Source: VRUE01 sp963703175
GTDB lineage: Bacteria; Actinomycetota; Thermoleophilia; Solirubrobacterales; 70-9
Length of the DNA stretch: 64,000 nucleotides
Reading direction: 5' to 3'
Assembly (NCBI GenBank): GCA_963703175.1
Contig: OY969794.1
Coordinates: forward strand, 682,001-746,000
This document shows positions 54,926-62,924 of the stretch, in pieces; position 1 is the first letter of the stretch; every line of letters starts with the position of its first letter. Below the pieces are notes generated by a model. That model saw nothing but the letters and a program-made list of their open reading frames with translations, did not search any database and was not told the origin of the DNA. The translations under genes and the position numbers were made by a program.

Positions 54926-55691
54926 ATGAGAACCGTCGTCGAAGTCCCACTCGACTGGTATCGCTCGGGCTTTCCGCCGATTACGGCGGCGATGCCGTGG
55001 GCCGACCGCACCGAGGCGGAAGTCGATCGGGCGATGATGATGCTTCGGCCCGAGGGCGGCGAGCGCGTGCTCGACCTCGCTTGTGGAATTGGTCGCCACT
55101 CTCTTGAGCTGCGCCGCCGGGGCTTTGAGGTCGTCGGCGTCGACATCTCCCCCGAGCTGGTCGAGATGGCCGAGCGGGAGGCCGAGGCGCAAGCGCTCGA
55201 ACGTCTCCTTCGTCCAAGCCGACCTGCGGGAGCTCGACCTCAGCGACGAGTTCGACCTCGTGCTGAGCCTCAATGACGGCGCCGTCGGCTACTTCGAGAC
55301 CGACGCCGAGAACTACCGCACCTTCGAGGTCGTCGCGCAGGCGCTGCGCGAGGGCGGCGGCCATCTGGTCCAGCTGCCCAACGTCCTTCACGCCGAAGCC
55401 CACCTGCCGCAGAAATCATGGATCGTCGGCGAGTCGACGCTCGAACTCAGCGACCACCATTGGAACGCCGAGGAGAAATACATCGAAGGCTCGACCGTGC
55501 CAATTCGTTTTGGCGAGGTCTTCGAGAAATACGAGCCGATCCCCTTCCGCCAGCGCCTCTACACCGCCGAGGAACTGGCCGAGCTCTATGAGTCGGTGGG
55601 CATGCGCCTGGCCAACACCTTCGCCGGCAGCGGCAAAGCCCGCAAGCCGAAGCCCTCGCAGTTCGAGATCTTCGTCGAGGGCCGCAAGTAG
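54926..55691 (+). pseudogene. SAM-dependent methyltransferase gene with a frameshift
   Basis: Two adjacent frames together make one class I methyltransferase of about 255 residues. Frame 1 (from ATG 54926) gives MRTVVEVPLDWYRSG, motif I RVLDLACGIGRHSLELRRRG and VVGVDISPELVEMAE. Near 55195-55202 the reading must shift by +1 (an extra base or two missing bases) to continue as SNVSFVQADLRELDLSDEFD, then SLNDGAVGYFE and KPSQFEIFVEGRK, ending at 55691. Without the shift frame 1 runs into a stop at 55276. The shift site (GCGCAAGCGCTCGAAC) shows no slippery heptamer, so a mutation or sequencing error is more likely than programmed shifting. Confidence 0.75.
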
Positions 55692-55696
55692 CCCAC

Positions 55697-56653
55697 TCAG
55701 ACCTCTAGGTCGAAGCCGTCGTCGTCGTCCTCCTCGTACTCGTCATCCGCCTCATCCTCGTCGATGTCCGGCAGCGCCGGCGGCTGCCAAACCGGCCGGA
55801 TCGACACCAGCTTGAAGCCAGCGCGAATGAGGTTGCGGGCAGCGGGGGAAAGCTGCTCGAGGTCCTCGCTTGTCTCCTCGGTATCGGCAAACAGCAGGCC
55901 GGCGCCCGCGGCCACGGCATCGAGAATGCGCCGGCGCAGCAGGGCCATGTGCACGCCCCTGCCGCGGGCGCTCGCGTTGGTCACCGCGAAGCCGAGCTGG
56001 GCAACCTCGTAATGCAGCATCGTCATCGCGGCACCGACGCCGAGGTCGTTCTCGTCGATCGCAACATAGCTGCGCCAGGGTTCGTGCCCCGGCAGGCTGT
56101 CGAAAAGGCAGTGTCCCGAACCATCGAACCCGAAGCCCGCGGCGAAATAGTCGCTGAACCCTTCGGTTTCCTCGCAGAACTCGTCGACTTCGATGCCCGC
56201 GGGCTCGGGGAAGGCTAGGGGCGAGGCGTCGCGGATAAACCTTGCGAGAAAAGAGGTGCGGCGGTAGCCCCGCTGGTTGATGTGGTCTTCGGCCGCACCG
56301 GATTCCTGGAACTCCGACCTGATTGGAATGCGGAAATCGATGCCGAGCGACTCGAGCCAATCGAGCGTTTCGCCCAGGTGCCCCTCCTCGACTGCACCTG
56401 GATCGGCGGCGCCGAGCACGAGGTTGAACAGCGGCATCCGCGGCAGGACTGGGATCACGGTTGCCTGGACCGGGCCGTATCGCCGCGCCTCGATCCGGCT
56501 CTCATCTATCGCTTCTATCGCGGGCGCGCGCCAGAGCTCTAGCCAGAACTGGCGCTCGAGGTTGTAAAGCGAGCCAGGGCCCATGAGGCTGTCCCAGAAC
56601 AGGTCGAGATCGCGATAGATGTCGTCTTCCGCGGCCACTTCTGTCTCCACCAT
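55697..56653 (-). CDS. GNAT-family N-acetyltransferase-like protein
   Basis: A 318-residue protein starting at ATG 56653. The C-terminal half has GNAT landmarks: GAAMTMLHYEVAQLGFAVTN, the acetyl-CoA loop ASARGRGVHMALLRRRILDA (R-x-x-G-x-G/A form) and NLIRAGFKLVSIRPVW. The N-terminal half may be a second, degenerate GNAT fold (VIPVLPRMPLFNLVLGAADP). The end is a very acidic tail of Asp/Glu (DEDEADDEYEEDDDDG). It begins 116 bp from the divergent second pilT gene. The acceptor substrate is unknown. Confidence 0.8.
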   Translation of the reverse strand: MVETEVAAEDDIYRDLDLFWDSLMGPGSLYNLERQFWLELWRAPAIEAIDESRIEARRYGPVQATVIPVLPRMPLFNLVLGAADPGAVEEGHLGETLDWLESLGIDFRIPIRSEFQESGAAEDHINQRGYRRTSFLARFIRDASPLAFPEPAGIEVDEFCEETEGFSDYFAAGFGFDGSGHCLFDSLPGHEPWRSYVAIDENDLGVGAAMTMLHYEVAQLGFAVTNASARGRGVHMALLRRRILDAVAAGAGLLFADTEETSEDLEQLSPAARNLIRAGFKLVSIRPVWQPPALPDIDEDEADDEYEEDDDDGFDLEV

Positions 56654-56769
56654 AAGGGTACGTACTGAGATCAAATAAGAAACTGAAGTAAATGCCAGCT
56701 GCATTGCGGCTTGGGTCGCACACGGAAGGTCGCTAAGGAGATCGACCCCGCCCGCCGATACAGAGCCCG

Positions 56770-57897
56770 ATGTTCGAGATCGACTCAGCGCTACGCATGC
56801 TCGTTGAGCGGGGCGGCTCCGACCTCCATGTGAAGGTGGCGGCGCCACCAACTATTCGCCTGCACGGCGAGCTGACGCCACTTGAGGGCCACGAGCCGCT
56901 CAGTGGTGAGGACACCGAGAAGGCCTTCCACGACATCGCCGAGGTGCGCTCGCTGACCGAGTTCGAGGAATGCGGCGAGGCCGACTTCTCCTACGCGATT
57001 CCCGGCCTCTCGCGCTTCCGCGTCAATACCTTCAAACAGCGCGGCTCGACCTCGATCGTCTGCCGTGCGATCCCCTTCGAAATCCGCTCAGTTGAGGACC
57101 TCGGCCTGCCCGAGGTCGTCACCAATTTGGCCGAGGAGCAGCGCGGAATCATCCTCGTCACCGGCACCACCGGCTCGGGCAAGTCGACGACCCTCGCGGC
57201 GATGATCGACCACATCAACCGAACCCGCGCCCACCACATCGTCACGCTCGAGGATCCGATCGAGTACCTGCACGAAGACAAAGGCTCGATCGTCAACCAG
57301 CGCGAGGTCGGCTCGGACACCGAGAGCTTCGCCCGGGCGATGCGGCGCGTCCTGCGCCAGGACCCCGACGTAATCCTGATCGGCGAGATGCGCGACGAGG
57401 AGACCGTGCGCACGGCACTCTCCGCCGCCGAGACCGGCCATCTCGTCCTCTCCACCGTCCACACCCTCGACGCGACCGAGACGATCAACCGGATCATCGA
57501 CTTCTTCCCCCCTCACCTTCAGCACCAGGCCCGCGTGATGCTCTCCTCAACCCTGAAAGGGGCGATCGCCCAGCGCCTCGTCCCCGACGTCAGCGGGGAG
57601 GGTCGCGTACCCGCCTCCGAGGTACTGGTAGTCACCGGCCGCGTCCAGGATTTGATCCTCAACCCCGACGAGACCGGCAAGATCACCGAGGTAATCGCCG
57701 AGGGCGAGTACTACGGCATGCGCACCTTCGACCAGTCGCTACTGCGCTACGTGATGGAGGGCAAGATCGCCGAGCAGGTCGCCCTCGACTACGCCTCCAG
57801 CCCGCACGACTTCAAACTGATGCTGGCCGCCGGCGGCCAGCGCGCCAGCGGCATCGAGCAGCTCGCTGGTTCGCCGTCTGGGCCTGAATCAGCCTGA
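56770..57897 (+). CDS. Second PilT-type retraction ATPase, outside the pilus locus
   Basis: A 375-residue PilT homolog. The N-terminus is RGGSDLHVKVAAPPTIRLHG, Walker A VTGTTGSGKSTTLAAMIDHI, Asp box IVTLEDPIEYLHEDK, Walker B DPDVILIGEMRDEETV and His box STVHTLDATETINRIIDFFP; the PilT-type motif LQDLILNPDETGKI (read here as VQDLIL) replaces AIRNLIREGK, so it is closer to PilU or an accessory paralog. All ATPase residues are present. It lies 25 kb from the pilus genes and converges on a DUF4143 ATPase gene with a 9-bp overlap (57889-57897). It probably assists retraction or acts on PilA fibres under other conditions; inferred. Confidence 0.9.
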   Translation: MFEIDSALRMLVERGGSDLHVKVAAPPTIRLHGELTPLEGHEPLSGEDTEKAFHDIAEVRSLTEFEECGEADFSYAIPGLSRFRVNTFKQRGSTSIVCRAIPFEIRSVEDLGLPEVVTNLAEEQRGIILVTGTTGSGKSTTLAAMIDHINRTRAHHIVTLEDPIEYLHEDKGSIVNQREVGSDTESFARAMRRVLRQDPDVILIGEMRDEETVRTALSAAETGHLVLSTVHTLDATETINRIIDFFPPHLQHQARVMLSSTLKGAIAQRLVPDVSGEGRVPASEVLVVTGRVQDLILNPDETGKITEVIAEGEYYGMRTFDQSLLRYVMEGKIAEQVALDYASSPHDFKLMLAAGGQRASGIEQLAGSPSGPESA

Positions 57898-59346
57898 AAG
57901 CGCCCATAGGAGCAGTGCAGCCGGCACGATATTCGCCGACTTGCTGAAGTCGAGCTCGTCGCGGCTGGCCACGATCGAAGGATGGCCCGGGAGGGCTCGG
58001 CCCGGGGCGGTCGCCTTGCGACGATCGAGCGTCGCCCAGTCCGCCACCTCAACCGCCTCCACACCTTCGCGAGGGCCGCAGACGAAGTCGATCTCACCGC
58101 CGTGCCGGGTCCCCCAGACATGGAGGTGCTCGGGCGCCGCCATATTCTCCGCGCTGCGCTCGGACGGCTCGTAGCGCCGGTACAGGGCCAGCGCCACGGC
58201 GTTCTCGACCTCGGCGTGACGGTTGCGAGGCAAGCCAACGCGGTTGGCAGTGATCGTCTGCAGCAGCGGGTCGCCAAAGTAGATCTTCTTGTCCTTGGCG
58301 ACGTCGCCGCTGCCGGAGTCCTGCTTCCAGAAGTAGAGGATGAGCGCGAAGTAGTTGACCGCCAGCAACTCGACGTAGCCGCGCACGGTGCGAGGATCGC
58401 TGTGATTCTCCGCCCGTCGGCGCGGGCGCCCGATCGGCACCGCCATCTCCCTCGCCAACTTCGACCAGCTCAGCTTGGATCCCAGCGATCGCATCACCCG
58501 CTCGAGCAGTGCCTGAGCGGACGCGATGGAAGCGCCCCGCCGCTGCGCCTCCTTGACCAGCGAGTCCCAGAGAACCCTCTGCACGTCGTCGCTCGGCTCC
58601 ACACCCCCCACGGCGGCCTCGGCGACGGCTGCCGGCAACCCGCCGAACACCAGATAGCGCTCGAGCGCCCGCTGCATAGAGGGGAGGTGAACACGGGCCT
58701 CTTCCAGAGCCGCACGGCCTTCGGCGCTGAGGATCTCCGCTACGGTCAAGCCCAGGCCCGGGGGAATCGTCGCATCGACGGCGTGAGAGAACGAGGCGAA
58801 GTCCTGCGGCAGGACGAGCAGATCGCGCCCGAGGCCGCGCCGGCCCGGGAGTCGCTCGACGGCCCCCTCCGCCAGGTCGGCAGCGGATGACCCCGTGCAG
58901 ACGACAATGTCGCGGTCGATGCGCCCTTCGTCCCACAGTGCCTTTACCGCGGTCTGCCAGCGCGGCGTCGCGGTCACCTCGTCGAGCAGCATCAGTCGCC
59001 GTCCCCGCCGCCCGCTGGACAGCTCCAAAGCGCGGTTGACCGATTCGACTAGCGCCGAAGGCGGCTGGTCCTCGAGCAGGTCAAGGGAGAGGTAGACGAT
59101 CTGCCGTGACCCGAAGCCCGAGCCCAGAGCGCGACGGACTAGAAGCTTGAGGTCCGTGGACTTGCCGACCTGGCGGGGCCCTCGCAGGACGTGGATCGCC
59201 GGCGCCTCCAGGTCGATGGCTTCCACCTGAGGTGCGGCGAGCTGCACAGGGCTCCCCGCCAGACGTCGCAGGTGTAGGTCGCCTGCCTGCCAGCCTGGGT
59301 CGGTCCACCAGGGATTGAAGCGGCCGATTTGAAGGTCGCTGAGCAT
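57889..59346 (-). CDS. AAA ATPase with C-terminal DUF4143 domain
   Basis: A 485-residue protein. The AAA_14 domain has Walker A IHVLRGPRQVGKSTDLKLL, Walker B RRLMLLDEVTATPRWQTAVK and sensor-like VVCTGSSAADL. The C-terminal DUF4143 part holds FGGLPAAVAEAAVGG, DPRTVRGYVELLAVNYFALI and the nuclease-like HGGEIDFVCGPREGVEAVEV (D-x-x-x-x-x-x-x-E). Such proteins are common single genes in mobile or defence-rich regions and are mostly uncharacterised. The last 9 bp overlap the convergent pilT-like gene. Length is normal for the family. Confidence 0.88.
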   Translation of the reverse strand: MLSDLQIGRFNPWWTDPGWQAGDLHLRRLAGSPVQLAAPQVEAIDLEAPAIHVLRGPRQVGKSTDLKLLVRRALGSGFGSRQIVYLSLDLLEDQPPSALVESVNRALELSSGRRGRRLMLLDEVTATPRWQTAVKALWDEGRIDRDIVVCTGSSAADLAEGAVERLPGRRGLGRDLLVLPQDFASFSHAVDATIPPGLGLTVAEILSAEGRAALEEARVHLPSMQRALERYLVFGGLPAAVAEAAVGGVEPSDDVQRVLWDSLVKEAQRRGASIASAQALLERVMRSLGSKLSWSKLAREMAVPIGRPRRRAENHSDPRTVRGYVELLAVNYFALILYFWKQDSGSGDVAKDKKIYFGDPLLQTITANRVGLPRNRHAEVENAVALALYRRYEPSERSAENMAAPEHLHVWGTRHGGEIDFVCGPREGVEAVEVADWATLDRRKATAPGRALPGHPSIVASRDELDFSKSANIVPAALLLWALSG

Positions 59347-59445
59347 TGAGGGGAGGATTTTAGCAATTAACTCCCTAAAAACCCCCTAGACATTAGCTGT
59401 CAACCCCGTTCATATGGGTAGTTGCCCAACAGATGTGATTGCTGC

Positions 59446-59916
59446 TTAGCGGGAGGCCAGCTCCGCCAAAGCCCCCAGCACGAGGTCGTCGTGCGTTTTA
59501 GGCGAGACCTTGGGGAAGACCTTGGCGATCTTGCCGTCGGGGTCGATCAGGAAGGTCGCCCGCTGCACGCCCATGTACTTCTTGCCGTACATCGACTTCT
59601 CGATCCAGGTGCCATAGCGCTCGGCGACGGCGTGGTCGGCGTCGGCCAGCAGGGTGAAGTTGAGATCGAACTTCTCGGCGAACTTCTTCACGTCGGCGAC
59701 CTGGTCGGGTGAGACGCCGATCAGGCGCGCCCCGCTCTCGGCATAGTCGTCGAAGTGGTCGCGCACACCACAGGCTTGAGTCGTGCAGCCGGGCGTGTCG
59801 GCGCGGGGATAGAAGTAGAGGACGACGATCCGGCCGCGCAGATTGGCAAGGCTCAGCTGCCCGCCGTCTTGGTCGGGCAAGGTGAAGTCGGGGGCGTCCT
59901 GGCCTGCTTCGAGCAC
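59446..59916 (-). CDS. bcp: Thiol peroxidase of the Bcp/PrxQ family
   Basis: A 156-residue cytosolic peroxiredoxin that reduces hydrogen peroxide and organic peroxides using thioredoxin. The active site YPRADTPGCTTQACGVRDHF has the peroxidatic Cys44 and the resolving Cys49 five residues later, as in E. coli Bcp; the preceding P-x-x-D/T-P-G loop is intact. DQVADVKKFAEKFDLNFTLL and ATFLIDPDGKIAKVF complete the fold. It lies 9 bp after the small acidic protein gene on the same strand. Length matches the family. Confidence 0.95.
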   Translation of the reverse strand: MLEAGQDAPDFTLPDQDGGQLSLANLRGRIVVLYFYPRADTPGCTTQACGVRDHFDDYAESGARLIGVSPDQVADVKKFAEKFDLNFTLLADADHAVAERYGTWIEKSMYGKKYMGVQRATFLIDPDGKIAKVFPKVSPKTHDDLVLGALAELASR

Positions 59917-59925
59917 CGTTGTCCC

Positions 59926-60261
59926 TCAGTCCTCGCGGCCGGGGTCCTGCCCGTCCTCGTCCTCGTCGAGCTCCTCGTCGCCCTGTTCCAATGCGGTCTC
60001 GGAGACCGAGCCGGTCGAGCCTGGGTGGTAGTGCGTCTGGAAGCTCTCCAGCGCCCGATCGCGGCGATCCTCGTCGACCGGAACCTCGTCGGAGATCCGC
60101 ACCCAATCGGCGCCCTCGTAGTCCTCGAGATTGAAGACCTCCTGGTCGAGCGAGGTCGAATCGTCGACCACGACCAGCACCTCGGTCTGAGGATTGAAGT
60201 AGGTCCCGGGCTGGTTGAGCAGCTCCTCGACCTCGTAAAGGTTGTCGGGGTTCGCGGCCAT
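59926..60261 (-). CDS. Small acidic protein of unknown function
   Basis: A 111-residue soluble protein starting at ATG 60261 (MAANPDNLYEVEELLNQPGT). It has the compact region YFNPQTEVLVVVDDSTSLDQ and YEGADWVRISDEVPVDEDRR, then an Asp/Glu-rich tail (GDEELDEDEDGQDPGRED). The longer upstream frame is Arg/Ser-rich and shadows the next gene. The neighbours are bcp downstream (9 bp) and the membrane protein at 60272 upstream (10 bp), so the three look like one operon. No domain is recognised. Confidence 0.65.
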   Translation of the reverse strand: MAANPDNLYEVEELLNQPGTYFNPQTEVLVVVDDSTSLDQEVFNLEDYEGADWVRISDEVPVDEDRRDRALESFQTHYHPGSTGSVSETALEQGDEELDEDEDGQDPGRED

Positions 60262-60271
60262 CAACTCGATC

Positions 60272-60772
60272 CTACAAATCCGCGAGCTGTCGCTCCATCT
60301 CGGCCTCAACGTCGAGTGGCTCCTCGCCCTTGCGCATGCGCCGTTCGTTGCGGGCGACGACCAGCTGACGGACCTCGGCGCGGAGCTTCTCGTCGATCGC
60401 CGGGCCGGCCGCGCCGGGTGCATCGAGCAGTCGCCTCACCTCGGCCTCGACGTCCAGCGCTGCCTCGCCGCGCTGCTGGCGGCGGTAGGACTTGGCCTCG
60501 AGCATCTGCCGCGCCTCGGCCTCCTGCAACTTGCGATCAACGGGCGGGTCGGGCTGGGAAAGGCGACTCGGCGGCGGCATTTCCTGTTCAATCGCAAACG
60601 GCCCTTTGCCGACGCTCTGCCAGAGCGGGCCGGTGCGGGCGAAGGCGACCAGGGCGATCGGCAGGGCAATCAGCGTGATCAGGGTGAGCACGAAGCCAGC
60701 CTGGATGTCAATCAGATCCCCTAGGGGAAGCATCGCCAACCCAGGGTACGGCTTCCCGGGCCGGCGGGCCAT
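60272..60772 (-). CDS. Small membrane protein with charged C-terminal domain
   Basis: Up to 166 residues; ATG 60772 or ATG 60733 (MLPLGDLIDIQAGFVL) could be the start, and neither has a clear ribosome site. One membrane segment (FVLTLITLIALPIALVAFA) is followed by a cytosolic helical tail with two similar motifs: RRQQRGEAALDVEAEVRRLL and RRMRKGEEPLDVEAEMERQL. This internal duplication (R-R-x-x-x-G-E-x-x-L-D-V-E-A-E) resembles SHOCT-type short C-terminal helices. First gene of the putative operon with the small acidic protein and bcp. Function unknown. Confidence 0.7.
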   Translation of the reverse strand: MARRPGKPYPGLAMLPLGDLIDIQAGFVLTLITLIALPIALVAFARTGPLWQSVGKGPFAIEQEMPPPSRLSQPDPPVDRKLQEAEARQMLEAKSYRRQQRGEAALDVEAEVRRLLDAPGAAGPAIDEKLRAEVRQLVVARNERRMRKGEEPLDVEAEMERQLADL

Positions 60773-60790
60773 CCGCTACTCTTTGCGCTG

Positions 60791-60806
60791 GTTGACTGAC
60801 CAGTCA
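60791..60806. promoter_or_regulatory. TetR-type operator upstream of the acyl-CoA dehydrogenase gene
   Basis: TTGACTG-AC-CAGTCAA is a perfect 7-bp inverted repeat, 38 bp before the GTG start of the dehydrogenase. Its size and symmetry are typical for TetR-family regulators of fatty-acid and acyl-CoA genes. The regulator gene is not in the window. Confidence 0.55.
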
Positions 60807-60844
60807 ATCGGTCCACTCCCATCCCAAAAAAGGAGCTTCGAGCA

Positions 60845-62077
60845 GTGGTTGACTTCACTCTGACCGACGAGCAGAAAGACCTGCAAGAGCTGGCGCACAG
60901 TTTCGCGGAGAAAGAGATCCGCAAGGTCGCCTGGGAGCTCGACAAAGAGGGCACCTGGCCGCAGGAGATCATCAACAAGGCCTGGGAGGTCGGGTTGATG
61001 AACACCCACGTCCCCGAGGCCTACGGCGGACCCGGTCTCGACTACCTCTCGGGTTGTCTGATCGAGGAGGAGATGGGTTGGGGCTGCTCCGGCGTCGGCA
61101 CTTCGCTGATGGCCAACGGCCTCGCCTCGGCCCCGATCACCCTCGGCGGCTCCGAGGAGACCAAGAAGAAGTACCTCGGGATGCTGACCGAAAGCCCGAA
61201 GCTTGCTTCCTTTTGCCTGACCGAGCCCGACGCCGGCTCCGACGTCTCCGGGATGAAGACCCGCGCCGTCAAGCAGGGCGACAAGTACGTCATCAACGGC
61301 TCCAAGTGCTTCATCACCAATGGCACCTACGCCGACTACTTCACCGTCTACGCGAAGACCGACCCCGAGGCCGGCCATCGCGGGATCAGCGCCTTCGTCG
61401 TCGACGCCGACCTTCCCGGAGTCACCGTCGACAAGAAGGAGGACAAGATGGGCCAGCGGGCTTCAAACACCGCGACCATTTCCTTCAACGACGTCGAGAT
61501 CCCGGCCGAGAACCTGATCGGCGAGGAAAACAAGGGCTTCAAGCTGGCGATGATGACCCTCGACCGCACCCGTCCCGGTGTCTCGGCCATGGCTGTAGGC
61601 ATCGGCCGCGCGGCGCTGGAGTACGCCACCGAGTACTCCAAAGAAAGGGTGCAGTTCGGAGTGCCAATCGCGATGCACCAGGCGATCCAGTTCATGATCG
61701 CCGACATGGCGACCAAGGTCGAGGCCGCCCGCCTGCTGGTCTGGAACTCCGCCGTCCTGCTCGATCAGGGCCAGCGCAACAGCCGCGTCTCCTCGATGGC
61801 AAAGCGCTTCGCCGCCGACTCGGCGATGGAGATCACCGTCGACGCCGTCCAGGTATACGGCGGCTACGGCTTCATCAAGGAGTACCCGGTGGAGAAACTG
61901 ATGCGCGACGCGAAGATCATGCAGCTGTATGAGGGGACCAGCCAGATCCAGCGTCTGGTGATCGCCAAAGAAGTGCTGCTGCCGCGCAGCGTCGACGAGC
62001 CCACCCCGGAGGCCGAGGCGGCGAAGGCGAAAGCCGCCGAGGAAAGCCAGTCCGAGCAGGCCGCCGCGACGGTCTAG
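60845..62077 (+). CDS. Acyl-CoA dehydrogenase
   Basis: A 410-residue FAD-dependent acyl-CoA dehydrogenase that forms the trans-2 double bond in beta-oxidation. Conserved blocks: the N-terminal helical domain (TDEQKDLQELAHSFAEKEIR), the FAD/substrate motif CLTEPDAGSDVSGMKTRA and YVINGSKCFITNGTYADY, the RVQFGVPIAMHQAIQFMIAD helix, and the C-terminal GGYGFIKEYPVEKLMRDAKI followed by QLYEGTSQIQR, whose Glu is the catalytic base as in medium-chain enzymes. An Ala/Glu-rich tail of about 30 residues is extra. Start GTG 60845 with AAGGAG about 9 nt before it. A TetR-type operator lies upstream. Chain-length preference cannot be read. Confidence 0.94.
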   Translation: MVDFTLTDEQKDLQELAHSFAEKEIRKVAWELDKEGTWPQEIINKAWEVGLMNTHVPEAYGGPGLDYLSGCLIEEEMGWGCSGVGTSLMANGLASAPITLGGSEETKKKYLGMLTESPKLASFCLTEPDAGSDVSGMKTRAVKQGDKYVINGSKCFITNGTYADYFTVYAKTDPEAGHRGISAFVVDADLPGVTVDKKEDKMGQRASNTATISFNDVEIPAENLIGEENKGFKLAMMTLDRTRPGVSAMAVGIGRAALEYATEYSKERVQFGVPIAMHQAIQFMIADMATKVEAARLLVWNSAVLLDQGQRNSRVSSMAKRFAADSAMEITVDAVQVYGGYGFIKEYPVEKLMRDAKIMQLYEGTSQIQRLVIAKEVLLPRSVDEPTPEAEAAKAKAAEESQSEQAAATV

Positions 62078-62092
62078 CCACACAAGGCATTG

Positions 62093-62130
62093 TGGACGAT
62101 TGTGCCCCCTATAGCGGGCACAATCGTCCA
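62093..62130. repeat. 38-bp palindromic repeat, solo copy C
   Basis: 38 bp with a perfect 15-bp stem: TGGACGATTGTGCCC (62093-62107) and GGGCACAATCGTCCA (62116-62130), loop CCTATAGC. It has the same ends and core as copies A and B near the DUF559 gene. It lies 15 bp after the acyl-CoA dehydrogenase stop and 45 bp before the next gene, with no DUF559 gene nearby. It could also act as a terminator. Confidence 0.85.
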
Positions 62131-62175
62131 TTCTCCTGCTTGACCTGCGGCAAGCGACGCGTCTAGGATCGGCGC

Positions 62176-62916
62176 ATGGAGGCTGCACAGCCACCCGTTC
62201 CAGCGCCGACTAAGCGAATCTCGGTCGGGGAGGTCATCAGCGAGACCTTCACGATCTACGGTCAGAATCTCGGCGCGCTGCTCGGCAGCGCGATCGTCGT
62301 CTTCGTCGTCGTCGGCCTTATCGCCGGCCTGCTGCAGGCCGGTGGCGGGCTCATCTTGGTGCTGCTCGGCGCAGCGGTGCGCGTCGCGGGCCAGGCGCTC
62401 TATACCGGCTTCGTTGTCGAGCTCGTTCGTGATGTGCGCGACGGCCGCCGTGACGAGACCGTGGGTGACCTCTTCTCCGCCGCGATGCCGTTCATCCTGC
62501 CGCTGATCGGTTTCGGGATCCTCTTCGGCATCGGGGTGGCGATCGGCTTCATCCTGATCATCATCCCCGGCTTGATCCTGCTCACCTTCTGGTCGGTGGG
62601 TGCGCCGGCCATCGTTGTCGAGGGGATTGGTCCGATCGACGCTTTTAGCCGCAGCTGGCGCCTCGTCCGCGGTGAAGCTTGGCCGGTCTTCGGCGCGCTC
62701 CTCGTCACCTTCCTGATCGTCCTGGTCGTCGGAGCGATCCTTGGGGCGATTGCCACCCCGATCGGGGTGGGTGCGACGATCGTCGCGGCGATCATCTCCG
62801 CGGCGATCACCGCCCCGATCTACTCGCTAGCCGTCAGCGTCATCTACTTCGACCTCTGCGGTGACGCTTCCTCAGCTGCAGCACCCACCCCCGCGGCACC
62901 ACCCCCACCGAGCTAA
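62176..62916 (+). CDS. Polytopic membrane protein (glycerophosphodiester phosphodiesterase membrane-domain/YciC-like)
   Basis: A 246-residue membrane protein. The N-terminal cytosolic stretch RISVGEVISETFTIYGQNLG is the signature of the GPDPase_memb/UPF0259 group. About six hydrophobic segments follow (LLGSAIVVFVVVGLIAGLL, GFGILFGIGVAIGFILIIIP and others), with conserved FWSVGAPAIVVEGIGPIDAF and SRSWRLVRGEAWPVFGALLV between. There is no catalytic domain; the C-terminus is Pro/Ala-rich. It starts 45 bp after the solo palindrome. A role in membrane lipid organisation is guessed for the family but not proven. Confidence 0.8.
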   Translation: MEAAQPPVPAPTKRISVGEVISETFTIYGQNLGALLGSAIVVFVVVGLIAGLLQAGGGLILVLLGAAVRVAGQALYTGFVVELVRDVRDGRRDETVGDLFSAAMPFILPLIGFGILFGIGVAIGFILIIIPGLILLTFWSVGAPAIVVEGIGPIDAFSRSWRLVRGEAWPVFGALLVTFLIVLVVGAILGAIATPIGVGATIVAAIISAAITAPIYSLAVSVIYFDLCGDASSAAAPTPAAPPPPS

Positions 62917-62924
62917 GGGTGGTC

